From contig NZ_PPXQ01000014.1 of assembly GCF_004798585.1 (NCBI RefSeq), positions 110,234 through 174,233 of the forward strand: DNA of 64,000 nucleotides, read 5' to 3'. Source of the stretch: Massilia sp. Mn16-1_5. GTDB taxonomy: Bacteria; Pseudomonadota; Gammaproteobacteria; Burkholderiales; Burkholderiaceae_D. Below, one piece after another: positions 37,279 through 45,262 of the stretch. The position numbers were made by a program, and so were the translations under genes. Positions within the stretch are counted from its first letter, which is position 1. Each line of letters starts with the position of its first letter. The notes under the pieces were generated by a model, which searched no databases, was not told the DNA's origin, and saw only the letters and a program-made list of their open reading frames with translations.

Positions 37279-38580
37279 ATGAAAAAGCCTTTCTATAAAA
37301 TCCTGTATGTCCAGGTGCTGTTCGCCATCGTGCTCGGCGTGTTGCTCGGTGTGTTCTATCCCGAGCTCGGCACCAAGATGAAACCTTTGGGAGACGGTTT
37401 CATCAAGCTGATCAAGATGATCATCGCCCCCGTCATCTTCTGCACCGTGGTCGCCGGTATCGCCGGCATGCAGGACATGAAGAAAGTCGGCCGCGTCGGC
37501 GGCAAGGCACTGCTCTACTTCGAAGTCGTGTCGACCTTCGCCCTCGTCATCGGCCTGGTCGTGGCCAACGTCGCCAAGCCGGGCGCCGGCTTCAACGTGG
37601 ATGTGGCGCACCTCGACACCAAGTCGATCGCCCAGTACACGGAGAAGGCCCAGCACCAGAGCACGGTCGACTTCATCCTGAACATCATCCCGAACACTTT
37701 TGTGGATGCCTTCGCCAAGGGCGACATCCTGCAGGTGCTCCTGATCGCGATCCTGTTCGGCACCGCGCTGTCGATCCTGGGTGAACGCGGCCGTTCGACC
37801 ACGAAGATCATCGAAGACTTCTCGCACGCCATCTTCGGCGTCGTGAACATCGTCATGAAGCTGGCTCCGGTCGGCGCCTTCGGCGCGATGGCCTTCACCA
37901 TCGGCAAATACGGCCTGGCCTCGCTGATCCCGCTGGCCAAGCTGATGGGTTCCTTCTACCTGACCTGCGGCCTGTTCGTCGTCGTCGTGCTCGGCACCAT
38001 CGCCAAGCTGACCGGCTTCTCGATCTTCAAGTTCATCTCCTACATCAAGGAAGAACTGCTGATCGTGCTGGGCACCAGCTCCTCGGAATCGGCCCTGCCG
38101 GCCCTGATGCGCAAGCTGGAAAAGCTGGGCTGCTCGAAGTCGGTGGTGGGTCTGGTGGTTCCGACCGGTTACTCGTTCAACCTGGACGGCACCAACATCT
38201 ACATGACCATGGCCGCCCTGTTCGTTGCCCAGGCAACCAACACCGACCTCACGCTCACCCAGGAACTGACCATCCTCGCCGTGGCGATGCTGACCTCGAA
38301 AGGTGCCTCGGGCATCACCGGCGCCGGCTTCATCACCCTGGCCGCGACGCTCGCCGTGGTGCCGACCATCCCGGTCGCCGGCATGGCCCTGATCCTCGGC
38401 ATCGACCGCTTCATGAGCGAATGCCGCGCCCTGACCAACTTCGTCGGCAACGGCGTGGCCTCGGTGGTGGTGTCGAAGTGGGAAAACGAGCTGGACAAGG
38501 AACGCATGGATGCGGTGCTGTCGGGCCACTATGTGGAAGAGCATGCGAAGCATGCTGCGCCGATCCGCGAAGCTGCCTGA
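37279..38580 (+). CDS. dctA: C4-dicarboxylate transporter DctA
   Basis: 433 residues of the glutamate/dicarboxylate:cation symporter (DAACS) family. Hallmarks are the serine-rich loop [13 protein letters not shown], the substrate/cation segment [21 protein letters not shown] and [13 protein letters not shown]. DctA imports succinate, fumarate and malate with protons. It is a single gene ending in a strong terminator. No dctBD genes adjoin, and no sigma-54 site was recognised in the 154 bases upstream. Confidence 0.96.
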   Translation: MKKPFYKILYVQVLFAIVLGVLLGVFYPELGTKMKPLGDGFIKLIKMIIAPVIFCTVVAGIAGMQDMKKVGRVGGKALLYFEVVSTFALVIGLVVANVAKPGAGFNVDVAHLDTKSIAQYTEKAQHQSTVDFILNIIPNTFVDAFAKGDILQVLLIAILFGTALSILGERGRSTTKIIEDFSHAIFGVVNIVMKLAPVGAFGAMAFTIGKYGLASLIPLAKLMGSFYLTCGLFVVVVLGTIAKLTGFSIFKFISYIKEELLIVLGTSSSESALPALMRKLEKLGCSKSVVGLVVPTGYSFNLDGTNIYMTMAALFVAQATNTDLTLTQELTILAVAMLTSKGASGITGAGFITLAATLAVVPTIPVAGMALILGIDRFMSECRALTNFVGNGVASVVVSKWENELDKERMDAVLSGHYVEEHAKHAAPIREAA

Positions 38581-38598
38581 TACACCCTGCTTCACCAG

Positions 38599-38623
38599 AA
38601 CCGCGCTTCGGCGCGGTTTTTTT
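38599..38623 (+). terminator. rho-independent terminator after dctA
   Basis: AACCGCGC-TTCG-GCGCGGTT followed by a T run, 18 bases after the dctA stop codon. The stable UUCG tetraloop supports the call. Confidence 0.92.
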
Positions 38624-38718
38624 ATTGTGCGGACCGCATACCGTGCAAACTGCCATCCCATTGCTGCTCGCATGATGCCGTGCTACGCTCCGCGCCACAA
38701 CAACACGGAGACTTCACG

Positions 38719-39168
38719 ATGCGCCTGCCCACCCTTGCCCTCGCCGCCCTGCTCGCCCTGCCCTTCACCGCATCGGCACAAACCGCGCCGGCCTACGACG
38801 CCGAACTGGCCAAATCCCTGGGCGCCGACGAACGCGGCATGCGCCAATACGTGCTGGTCATCCTGAAAACCGGTCCCAACAAGATGCCCGCCGGCGACGC
38901 CCGCACGAAAATGTTCGAGGGCCACTTCGCCAACATGGGCAAGCTTGCCGGCGAAAAGAAACTGGTGCTGGCCGGCCCGCTCGACGGCAAGGAAGGCCGG
39001 CGCGGCATCTTCGTCTTCAACACGCCCGACATCGAGGCGGCGAAAACCTGGGTCGCCACCGACCCCGTCATCATCAATGGCGAGATGGTGGCCGAGTACC
39101 ACAAATTCTACGGCTCGGCGGCGCTGATGATGGTCAACGAGGTGCATGGCAAGATCGAGAAAAAATAA
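38719..39168 (+). CDS. secreted YCII-related protein
   Basis: 149 residues. The signal peptide MRLPTLALAALLALPFTASA precedes a YCII-like domain with YVLVILKTGPNKM, GHFANMGKLAGEKKLVLAGPL and ATDPVIINGEMVAEYHKF. YCII proteins are small ferredoxin-like dimers of unknown or peroxidase-like function; the His and Asp positions appear conserved. A periplasmic form is less usual. GGAG lies nine bases before ATG 38719. It faces the SIMPL gene, with only six bases between the two stops. Confidence 0.82.
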   Translation: MRLPTLALAALLALPFTASAQTAPAYDAELAKSLGADERGMRQYVLVILKTGPNKMPAGDARTKMFEGHFANMGKLAGEKKLVLAGPLDGKEGRRGIFVFNTPDIEAAKTWVATDPVIINGEMVAEYHKFYGSAALMMVNEVHGKIEKK

Positions 39169-39174
39169 GCAGGC

Positions 39175-39879
39175 TCACTCGAGCTTGAACACCACATCCA
39201 CCGGCTGCATCAGCTTCAGGGCATCGACCGAAAGAAAATCGCGCGCGCCCACATTGGCCGGACGCGAGCGCTGGTAACTGAAGTCGGTACGCACCACGCC
39301 CATCGCGGCGCCCAGGTTCTTCACGCCGCCGGGCGTCACGGCCGTGACGGCGCCCAGCTTGCGGCGCGAACCCTTGGCGATGATCTCGGCGCGGCGGCGC
39401 GCTTCGCGCAGGGCGTCGGCCATCAGCTCGGCTTCGAAGGCGTCGCGCTCGGTCAGGTCGAACCCGGTCGCAAAGCCCGTCAGGTTCGGCTTGTCGAGCA
39501 GGGGCGCGACCACGGCGCGCCACTTCGACAGGTCGCGCACGATCAGGTGCACGCTGACGCGCAATTCCTGCGGCGTCGCCTCTGCCGTCTTGCTGCTGCC
39601 CGGCTCGCGGCGCACGTCGCGCGTTTCCAGGTCCTCGAGCGGGACGCCCTGTTCCTGCAGCAAGGCGCGTAGCCCGGCCATGCGCGTTTCGATCGTCGCC
39701 TGCGCCTGGCCCGGCTCGCTCTCGACCGCGCTGACCAAAAAATCGATCGTGCCGATGTTCGGCGTCGTGTAGCGCGTGGCTTCCGCGCTCACGTGCACGA
39801 AGGGGTAAGTCGGCAGCGGCGACGCCTGGGCCGCGACGGGGGCCGCCAGGGCGGCGGCGAGGGCGAGCTGTTTCAGCAT
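39175..39879 (-). CDS. SIMPL-domain periplasmic protein
   Basis: 234 residues from ATG 39879, which follows CAGGAGA. A signal peptide ending AAPVAAQAS precedes a SIMPL (DUF541) domain: VSAEATRYTTPNIGTIDFLVSAVES, then a helix-rich centre and RDFLSVDALKLMQPVDVVFKLE. SIMPL/BP26 proteins form periplasmic oligomers of uncertain role, with links to oxidative stress. It is divergent from the BlaI-type repressor, and a perfect operator-like palindrome overlaps its likely -35 box, so it is probably under BlaI control. Confidence 0.85.
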   Translation of the reverse strand: MLKQLALAAALAAPVAAQASPLPTYPFVHVSAEATRYTTPNIGTIDFLVSAVESEPGQAQATIETRMAGLRALLQEQGVPLEDLETRDVRREPGSSKTAEATPQELRVSVHLIVRDLSKWRAVVAPLLDKPNLTGFATGFDLTERDAFEAELMADALREARRRAEIIAKGSRRKLGAVTAVTPGGVKNLGAAMGVVRTDFSYQRSRPANVGARDFLSVDALKLMQPVDVVFKLE

Positions 39880-39922
39880 GAAGTCTCCTGTGAATATTCT
39901 TGAACAGCAAGAATAGGCCGAA

Positions 39923-39940
39923 ATAGACAATCTTGTCTAT
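39923..39940. promoter_or_regulatory. BlaI-type operator 1 (SIMPL side)
   Basis: Perfect palindrome ATAGACAA-TC-TTGTCTAT. On the minus strand TAGACA inside it can serve as a -35 box, with TATTCT 18 bases downstream for the SIMPL gene. Half-sites match those of operator 2. Confidence 0.75.
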
Positions 39941-39976
39941 TTATTTCAGCTCAGCGCCGTACGCCAGGAAAATAAC

Positions 39977-40008
39977 CTAGACAATCTTTTCTAGACAAGA
40001 TAATCTAG
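39977..40008. promoter_or_regulatory. BlaI-type operator 2 (two overlapping sites, repressor side)
   Basis: Two 18-base near-palindromes, CTAGACAATCTTTTCTAG (39977-39994) and CTAGACAAGATAATCTAG (39991-40008), share CTAG. They repeat the TAGACAA half-site of operator 1. A -35-like TAGACA (39978-39983) and -10-like GATAAT (39999-40004) are embedded, so binding should block the blaI-M56 transcript. Confidence 0.72.
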
Positions 40009-40041
40009 GTTCAATCACGCTGCATCAACCAGGGATCCGCC

Positions 40042-40425
40042 ATGACCACCTCTTCCGACATACCCAAGCCGACCGCGGCCGAACTCGACCTGCTGCAGGT
40101 GTTGTGGCCGCTCGGATCGGCGACCGCGCGCCAAGTGCATGAGGCGATGCAGGCGACGCGTCCCGACGTCACCTATGCCACCGTGCTGCGCCTGATGCAG
40201 ATCATGCACACCAAGGGCCTCCTGATCCGCGACGAGAGCGAACGTTCGCACGTCTACGCGCCGGCCCAGCCCCAGGATTCGCTCCAGACCAACCTGATCC
40301 GCGACCTGATGCAGCGCGCGTTTGCCGGCTCGGCCAAGGCGCTTGTGCTGGCGGCCTTGAAAAGCGGCATCTCGAAGAAGGAACGCGCCGAAATCGAGAA
40401 ATTGTTGAAGGAGGACGAGCAATGA
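40042..40425 (+). CDS. BlaI/MecI/CopY-family repressor
   Basis: 127 residues. The winged helix (LTAAELDLLQVLWPLGSATARQV, with TYATVLRLMQIMHTKGLL) and the C-terminal dimerisation helix AGSAKALVLAALKSGI belong to the BlaI/Penicillinase_R family. In beta-lactamase systems such repressors are cut by a BlaR1/MecR1 protease. Here the partner M56 protease overlaps the stop codon by four bases (ATGA). No penicillin-binding or beta-lactamase gene is nearby, so the signal must differ. Operators lie directly upstream. Confidence 0.92.
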   Translation: MTTSSDIPKPTAAELDLLQVLWPLGSATARQVHEAMQATRPDVTYATVLRLMQIMHTKGLLIRDESERSHVYAPAQPQDSLQTNLIRDLMQRAFAGSAKALVLAALKSGISKKERAEIEKLLKEDEQ

Positions 40426-41699
40426 CGGGCGCGGACCTGATTCACCATGTGGGCGCCACCCTGCTCGATTCGGTCTGGCAGGCGGCCCTGATTGGCCTCG
40501 AAGCCTCGGTTGCGCTGATCGGATTGCGCAAGGCGCGCCCCGAGACACGCTATATGGCGCTGTGCCTTGCCTTGCTGCTGTGCCTGCTCTGGCCGCTGGC
40601 CGAGCTGACTACGCGCCTGCACGGCGGCGCATCCGGCGCCAGCGGCACGCCGGTGCTGGCGCAGGTGCTGGCCGGCAGCGACGGCGTCGCGGGCGGCGGT
40701 TGGCGCGGCTTCCTGCATGCCCACCTGGCATGGCTGGTGGCCGGCTGGGCGGCCTGCGCCGGCGCGCTCGGCTTGCGCCTGGCCCTGGGCCTGGTCTGGG
40801 TGCAGCGCTCGGCGCGCACCAAGCGCACCGACGCACACTGGAATGCGCGACTGGCCAGTATGGCGGCCGGCTTCGGCATCACGCGCGCAGTCCGGCTGCG
40901 CGTGGTCGACTCGCTGGCCAGCCCGGTCACGGCCGGCTGGTGGCGTCCGGTGGTACTGGTGCCGGCGTCGCTCTTGTCCGGCATGCCGCCGCAGCTGCTC
41001 GAAGCCCTGCTGGCCCACGAGTTGGCCCATGTGCGCCGCTGCGACTACCTGGTCAACCTGGCGCAGCGCCTCATCGAAACGATTTTGTTCTACCACCCCG
41101 TGGTCTGGTGGCTCTCGCACCGCATCCGTGTCGAGCGCGAACAGATTGCGGACGATATCGCAGCAAGGCAGCTCGGCGAACCGCGGCGCCTGGCCCTTGC
41201 GCTGTCCGAGCTGGAACGTCTCCAGTTCTCAACCCACCACCTGGCCCAGGCGGCCAACGGAGGAGATCTCATGTCACGCATCAAACGATTGGTTCGTCCC
41301 GAAACGCAAGCAACCAGCTGGAAGGCCGCGGTGCCGTCCCTCGCCATCGCAGTGGCCTGCATCGCCGGCTGCGCGCAGACCTCGATCGCCGGCCAGGCCC
41401 CGGGCGCGTCTGCCGGCGCCCCCGTCAAACAGGCCCTGCTCGATTTCAACTCCTGCCCGAAGCCGCACTATCCGGCCGAGGCGCTGGCACGCAAGGCGGC
41501 CGGTACGGTCGACCTCGCTTTCCTGGTCGGCACCGACGGCAAGGTCCACGACTCGAAAGTGCGCTCCTCGAGCGGCGACGCCAGCCTCGACGAAACGGCA
41601 CGCGTCGCCCTGACCAAATGCACGTTCTCGCCCGCGATGGCCAACGGCAAAGCTATCGAGAATTGGACGAGCGTCAAATACGTGTGGGATCCATCCTGA
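40422..41699 (+). CDS. BlaR1-like M56 metallopeptidase fused to a TonB-C-like domain
   Basis: 425 residues. The N-terminal part has membrane helices at about 20-36, 45-62 and 103-125 and a zinc-protease motif HELAH at residues 199-203 with a later EREQIADD (likely third ligand), as in M56 proteases. Another hydrophobic segment (about 303-316) ends IAGCAQ. After it comes a TonB-C-like domain (about 340-422: PHYPAEALARKAAGTVDLAF, then SSGDASLDETA) with Cys345 and Cys400. The penicillin-binding sensor of BlaR1 is missing. The outer domain should face the periplasm and is the likely sensor; cleavage of the BlaI-type repressor is inferred. Confidence 0.88.
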   Translation: MTGADLIHHVGATLLDSVWQAALIGLEASVALIGLRKARPETRYMALCLALLLCLLWPLAELTTRLHGGASGASGTPVLAQVLAGSDGVAGGGWRGFLHAHLAWLVAGWAACAGALGLRLALGLVWVQRSARTKRTDAHWNARLASMAAGFGITRAVRLRVVDSLASPVTAGWWRPVVLVPASLLSGMPPQLLEALLAHELAHVRRCDYLVNLAQRLIETILFYHPVVWWLSHRIRVEREQIADDIAARQLGEPRRLALALSELERLQFSTHHLAQAANGGDLMSRIKRLVRPETQATSWKAAVPSLAIAVACIAGCAQTSIAGQAPGASAGAPVKQALLDFNSCPKPHYPAEALARKAAGTVDLAFLVGTDGKVHDSKVRSSSGDASLDETARVALTKCTFSPAMANGKAIENWTSVKYVWDPS

Positions 41700-41787
41700 C
41701 AGCACGCTGAACCGTGCCGCCGGCCCTGCGCCGGCGGCGTAGAATGGCCGGGAGACCGGTCCTTCCCGGTCGTGTCGGGAGGACGCC

Positions 41788-42405
41788 ATGCAGCACGGCG
41801 AACGCTTCAATACGATCACCCACCTCGGCGGCGCAGTACTCGCCTTCGGCGCCAGCATCCCCCTGCTGGCGCGCGCCTTCCAGGGCAACGGCCACCTCGG
41901 CCTGTTCAGCACCGCCGTCTACGCCGTGTCGCTGGTGCTGATGTACCTGTGCTCGACGGCCTATCACGGCAGCAGCGGGGCCGTGAAAAAGCTGCTGCGG
42001 CGCCTGGATCATCTCAGCATCTACCTGCTGATCGCCGGCAGCTATACGCCCTTCTGCATGCTCATGCTTGGTGGGAGCGAGGCCTGGATCCTGCTCGGCG
42101 TGGTCTGGGGGCTGGCCCTGGTGGGCATCCTGCAGGAGACGCGGCCGCATACGGGTGCGCGCGTGCTGTCGATGCTGGTCTACCTGGCGATGGGCTGGTC
42201 GGCGGCGACCATGCTGCGGCCGCTGCACGAAGGGCTGGGGACGGCGGGCTTTGCCTGGCTGCTGGGCGGCGGCCTGGCGTACACGGCCGGGATCGTGTTC
42301 TATGTGCTCGATGCGCGGCTACGCCATGCGCATGGGATCTGGCATCTGTTCGTGCTGGCGGGGAGCGCCGCGCACTACGTCACGATTTATTGGTACGTGC
42401 TGTAG
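41788..42405 (+). CDS. hemolysin III/PAQR-family membrane protein
   Basis: 205 residues, seven membrane helices. The PAQR/HlyIII signature residues are visible: STAYHGSS (helix 2 end), RRLDHLSIYLLIAGSYTPF, and IWHLFVLAGSAAHYV near the C-terminus, together the Ser, Asp and three His of the presumed zinc site. Family members may be ceramidase-like hydrolases or membrane homeostasis proteins; the hemolysin name is historical. A good GGAGGA precedes the ATG. It follows the M56-TonB gene by 88 bases on the same strand. Confidence 0.9.
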   Translation: MQHGERFNTITHLGGAVLAFGASIPLLARAFQGNGHLGLFSTAVYAVSLVLMYLCSTAYHGSSGAVKKLLRRLDHLSIYLLIAGSYTPFCMLMLGGSEAWILLGVVWGLALVGILQETRPHTGARVLSMLVYLAMGWSAATMLRPLHEGLGTAGFAWLLGGGLAYTAGIVFYVLDARLRHAHGIWHLFVLAGSAAHYVTIYWYVL

Positions 42406-42524
42406 ACGCTGCCAGCAGGCCGTCGCCGTTATCATTCTGGACAGACTATTTCTTGTTGGATAAACTCAGCGACCTGCTCGCCGCGCCGCGGCGAGGTCCG
42501 CGTCAACAATCATCGAAAGTCGCC

Positions 42525-42929
42525 ATGCAAGGAAATGACAGGGCTCGCCCCGCTTGCCGAAACATCCTCGGAATCATGCTTGCCCTTGCCAGCTTGACGG
42601 CCTGTTCCACCCCGGCTCCTGTAGCGAATACGGGGGCACTGGCCTTGTTCAACACATGTACCAAGCCCCTCTACCCGAGGGAGTCCGCATTGCGCGACAG
42701 TCAGGGCACGACGAGGATGAAGTTGCTCGTCGAGGCAAACGGTCGTGTATCGGACGGCAGGATCGAATCGTCGAGCGGCGACGAGTTGCTGGACAATACC
42801 GCCCTGCATGCCATGAAGACTTGCCGATTCAAGCCGGCGATCAGCGAGGGCCACGCCGTGGCGCAATGGACGCTGCTGACGTATGTGTGGACGATCGAAA
42901 ACCCGGACCAGAGGCCAGGACGTCCGTAA
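42525..42929 (+). CDS. TonB-C-like lipoprotein related to the M56 sensor domain
   Basis: 134 residues. A lipoprotein signal ends LASLTACS. The rest aligns by eye with the last 85 residues of the M56 protein (40422-41699): FNTCTKPLYPRESALRDSQG against FNSCPKPHYPAEALARKAAG, SSSGDELLDNTA against SSSGDASLDETA, and both conserved Cys positions. It is a stand-alone copy of that domain, periplasmic and probably outer-membrane anchored. TonB-C domains usually transmit force or bind peptidoglycan; here a role in the same sensing system is inferred. The start is set by the lipobox; the ribosome site is weak. Confidence 0.8.
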   Translation: MQGNDRARPACRNILGIMLALASLTACSTPAPVANTGALALFNTCTKPLYPRESALRDSQGTTRMKLLVEANGRVSDGRIESSSGDELLDNTALHAMKTCRFKPAISEGHAVAQWTLLTYVWTIENPDQRPGRP

Positions 42930-43077
42930 GCCCGCGACAGTAGCGCAGGGCCGCGGTCGCGTCCGACATTCGGACAGCGAAGCTGCCGCGATGAAGCCTT
43001 TACTGCACAGACTGGAAAAAGCGAGCGTCAACTTGCCCGTGCTGGGCTTTGCATGGCCGCGAACGAGAAGACCCGTC

Positions 43078-43785
43078 TCAGTGCCAGCTTCCTCTCTCTT
43101 CCAGAAGCACTTTGTCGTTTTGCGTGACGAAGAGGCGACCGTCCTCCAGCACCCGATAACGAGTTGTTCCATTCCAGAATTCGTATCCCTGGAATCCGCA
43201 GGGCGTCTTACGGTCGGCGCACAGACTGTGCTGGGTCTTGCCGCTCAACGCGATGCTTTTTCCGGTTTTCCTGCTCGTACCCCTGTAACCGACATGCCGA
43301 CAGGTGACGTGCCCCTCCGGGCAATTCACCTCGATTCGAACGATGAACGAAGGCGTGGTCAAGGTTCTCGCATAGCCTGCCGCTGGCGGATCCCCCTTCT
43401 CTACCTCCAGGGCGACAAGGGGCATTCCTTCATTCACGCCACTCAGCGTCAGCACAAGCACCACATCGCCTCGTCGAAACGCCGACTGGCACACCGCATC
43501 CCATCCGCTTCCACAGCTCAGCTCTTTCCCATCCGCGGACGCGCCATCGGCGTCGCTCAGCCATCGCTTGTCGAGAACCCAAGCCTGCTTCAGTAGCGCT
43601 GCCTTGGTCGCCTTGAATGGCGCGGCCAGCTGCAGACCATACTGTGCAGCATGACGCTTCTGCGCCGGCGAAAATGTCATGCAGCGCTCGGTCTCACCGT
43701 CGCGGATCTTGACGCATGGGTCGGCAAGGGCAAGCCCGGTGGCAAGGCTGAGGCACCAGAAGAGTGTGAGATATGGAAGTTTCAT
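43078..43785 (-). CDS. secreted cysteine-rich protein of unknown function
   Basis: 235 residues. A signal peptide (ending TGLALA) is followed by eight cysteines in four close pairs: CVKIRDGETERC, CGSGWDAVC, CPEGHVTC and CADRKTPC. This suggests four small disulfide loops in the periplasm or outside the cell. I do not recognise a family. The protein faces the lipoprotein gene at 42525 across a 148-base gap and has its own upstream region. It is unlikely to be a random frame because the signal peptide and cysteine pattern are orderly. Confidence 0.7.
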   Translation of the reverse strand: MKLPYLTLFWCLSLATGLALADPCVKIRDGETERCMTFSPAQKRHAAQYGLQLAAPFKATKAALLKQAWVLDKRWLSDADGASADGKELSCGSGWDAVCQSAFRRGDVVLVLTLSGVNEGMPLVALEVEKGDPPAAGYARTLTTPSFIVRIEVNCPEGHVTCRHVGYRGTSRKTGKSIALSGKTQHSLCADRKTPCGFQGYEFWNGTTRYRVLEDGRLFVTQNDKVLLEERGSWH

Positions 43786-43808
43786 GGCAAGCTTTGACAG
43801 GATTCAGA

Positions 43809-44246
43809 TTAAGCGCTCGCTGCTGTATGCTCCAGGGGCTCCCCCACTCGCACACGCCACCACAGCATTGCGGCGCTCGCCGCGAACATCGCGATCGCGA
43901 AGACGTTGAGGACCACCACGGCGTTCGGCAGGTAGATGACAGCACCCAGGTTCAGCGCGCCACGCAGCTGGTAGCTCCTCGAGAAATCGAACGCGTGGTA
44001 AGTGGCGAGATGCAGGCCATAGAACCCCAGCGCCGCAAGCTGTCCTGCCGGCCGTCTGCGCCAAGCCTGCGTGCCGGCAAACAAGGCCAGCAAGGAGAGC
44101 AGGGCCAATGCGCCGCTCGCACTGTCGGCGACCATCCAGATGGCCAGCCCAAGCATGCCATCGAGGATAGTCATGCCCGCCAGGACGCGCTCGACGCGCG
44201 CCCATTGGGCGTGGCTTGTGTTGTCGGATGTGATGGGCGCAGTCAT
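43809..44246 (-). CDS. small membrane protein of unknown function
   Basis: 145 residues with about four hydrophobic segments (near 22-38, 44-58, 70-85 and 108-128) and a YHAFDFSRSYQLRGALN loop. No named family is recognised with certainty. It lies 23 bases upstream of the Cys-rich protein gene on the same strand, so both may form an operon. The MASE1-like gene starts divergently 81 bases away. Confidence 0.65.
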   Translation of the reverse strand: MTAPITSDNTSHAQWARVERVLAGMTILDGMLGLAIWMVADSASGALALLSLLALFAGTQAWRRRPAGQLAALGFYGLHLATYHAFDFSRSYQLRGALNLGAVIYLPNAVVVLNVFAIAMFAASAAMLWWRVRVGEPLEHTAASA

Positions 44247-44327
44247 ATTGGATGCGGTGACCGAGCATTCTACCTTCGGTTACAATATATTGCAATAAAG
44301 CAATGTGGTGAATCACTTTATAACAAG

Positions 44328-44897
44328 ATGGCCGAACTGAAGACCAAAGCTGTAAAACATCTCGAATACGCAGGCATTACCGTCATCGCATTCATCGCCC
44401 TCAATTGGCTCAATGAGCTCGCGTTCATCCGGCTCGAGCAAAGTAATGGCATCAACTGGGTGTTCCTGCCGGCCGGGATTCGCCTTCTGGCGACGCTGCT
44501 ATTCGGTTTCGCCGGGTTCGTGGGCCTGCTGGTTGCCAGCATCTACCTGAACTTCCATCACTTCACGTTCGCGGACGAGGTGCGTGCATTGAGCGGCGCC
44601 ATCGCGGCGGCGGGCGGGCCTTATCTCGCCTACCTGTTCGCAAAGCACTGGTTCGACCTGGGGCCGCGCCTCGCGAACCTGACCGCAGGGCGGCTCCTGT
44701 TCACCGGCGTCCTCTGCGGACTCATGAGCCCGATCTTCCACCATGCCTTCATGTGGGTGCAGACGGGACACGTGGACTGGACGGCCTTCATCGCCATGAC
44801 GACGGGCGACATCGTCGGCATTCTGATCGTCCTGTACGCCGCAAAGGGAGTCATTACGCTGACCGATCCGCGCGATGTGGATGCGCATCTGCGCTAG
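44328..44897 (+). CDS. stand-alone MASE1-like integral membrane protein
   Basis: 189 residues with six or so hydrophobic segments. WVFLPAGIRLLATLLFGFAGFVGLL is close to the MASE1 sensor domain pattern, which is normally joined to GGDEF or kinase domains. Here no output domain follows; the frame ends after DPRDVDAHLR. It may be a ligand-sensing or transport fragment used alone. A 16-base inverted repeat (ATTGC-N6-GCAAT, 44289-44304) lies in its A/T-rich upstream region. Confidence 0.7.
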   Translation: MAELKTKAVKHLEYAGITVIAFIALNWLNELAFIRLEQSNGINWVFLPAGIRLLATLLFGFAGFVGLLVASIYLNFHHFTFADEVRALSGAIAAAGGPYLAYLFAKHWFDLGPRLANLTAGRLLFTGVLCGLMSPIFHHAFMWVQTGHVDWTAFIAMTTGDIVGILIVLYAAKGVITLTDPRDVDAHLR

Positions 44898-44958
44898 AAC
44901 AGCGAATCGGGGTGTCCGTGCTTACATGACAGACAGGACATGAAATGCAGAAAGCACA

Positions 44959-45058
44959 TGGAGGAAGGTGCAGGATTCGAACCTACGAGGGAGTTTCGAC
45001 TCTATCATTCCCTACTAGTCCATGGGACCAGTGCCATCGACCGCTCGGCCAACCTTCC
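44959..45058 (-). tRNA. class II tRNA-like gene, serine-type body with CAU anticodon
   Basis: 100 bases with encoded CCA. A 7-bp acceptor stem (GGAAGGT/ACCTTCC), a Ser-type D arm (GGCCGAGCGGTCGATGGC), and a canonical T arm (GTAGGTTCGAATCCTGC) are present. The variable region is 28 bases with a GAGT-CGAA-ACTC hairpin. The anticodon stem CTGGT/ACTAG encloses CCCATGG, giving anticodon CAT. The bases around it are C33 and G37/G38, which can pair with C32/C33 and shrink the loop to three bases. The discriminator is U, while Ser, Leu and Tyr tRNAs use G or A. It could be a pseudogene or a tRNA-like RNA used outside translation. Confidence 0.7.
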
Positions 45059-45204
45059 AGTGAGTTGCCTTGCTTACCACCACCCGCTCTGCAATACCAG
45101 TCTATGAAACAAGCATAACGCTGCGTTTGAGGTGCCTCAATAGTACAGACGAGAAGCTGGCTCGCCGACGCCCTTACGGACCTGAGCTTGGAGCGACTCG
45201 GCCC

Positions 45205-45234
45205 AAAATAAAAAGCCCGGCAAGCGCCGGGCTT
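45205..45234 (-). terminator. rho-independent terminator after the CoA-transferase genes
   Basis: On the minus strand AGCCCGGC-GCTT-GCCGGGCT is followed by TTTTTATTTT. It lies 29 bases after the stop codon of the beta-subunit gene. Confidence 0.9.
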
Positions 45235-45262
45235 CCTGACTACTGCGATCCTGGTCGACTAA

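Noticed and set aside
40042..41699. Beta-lactam resistance operon
   Set aside because: The protease lacks a penicillin-binding sensor and no beta-lactamase or PBP2a gene is linked.
44959..45058. Selenocysteine tRNA (selC)
   Set aside because: The anticodon is not UCA and the acceptor/T stems are 7/5 rather than 8/5; no selA or selB is nearby.
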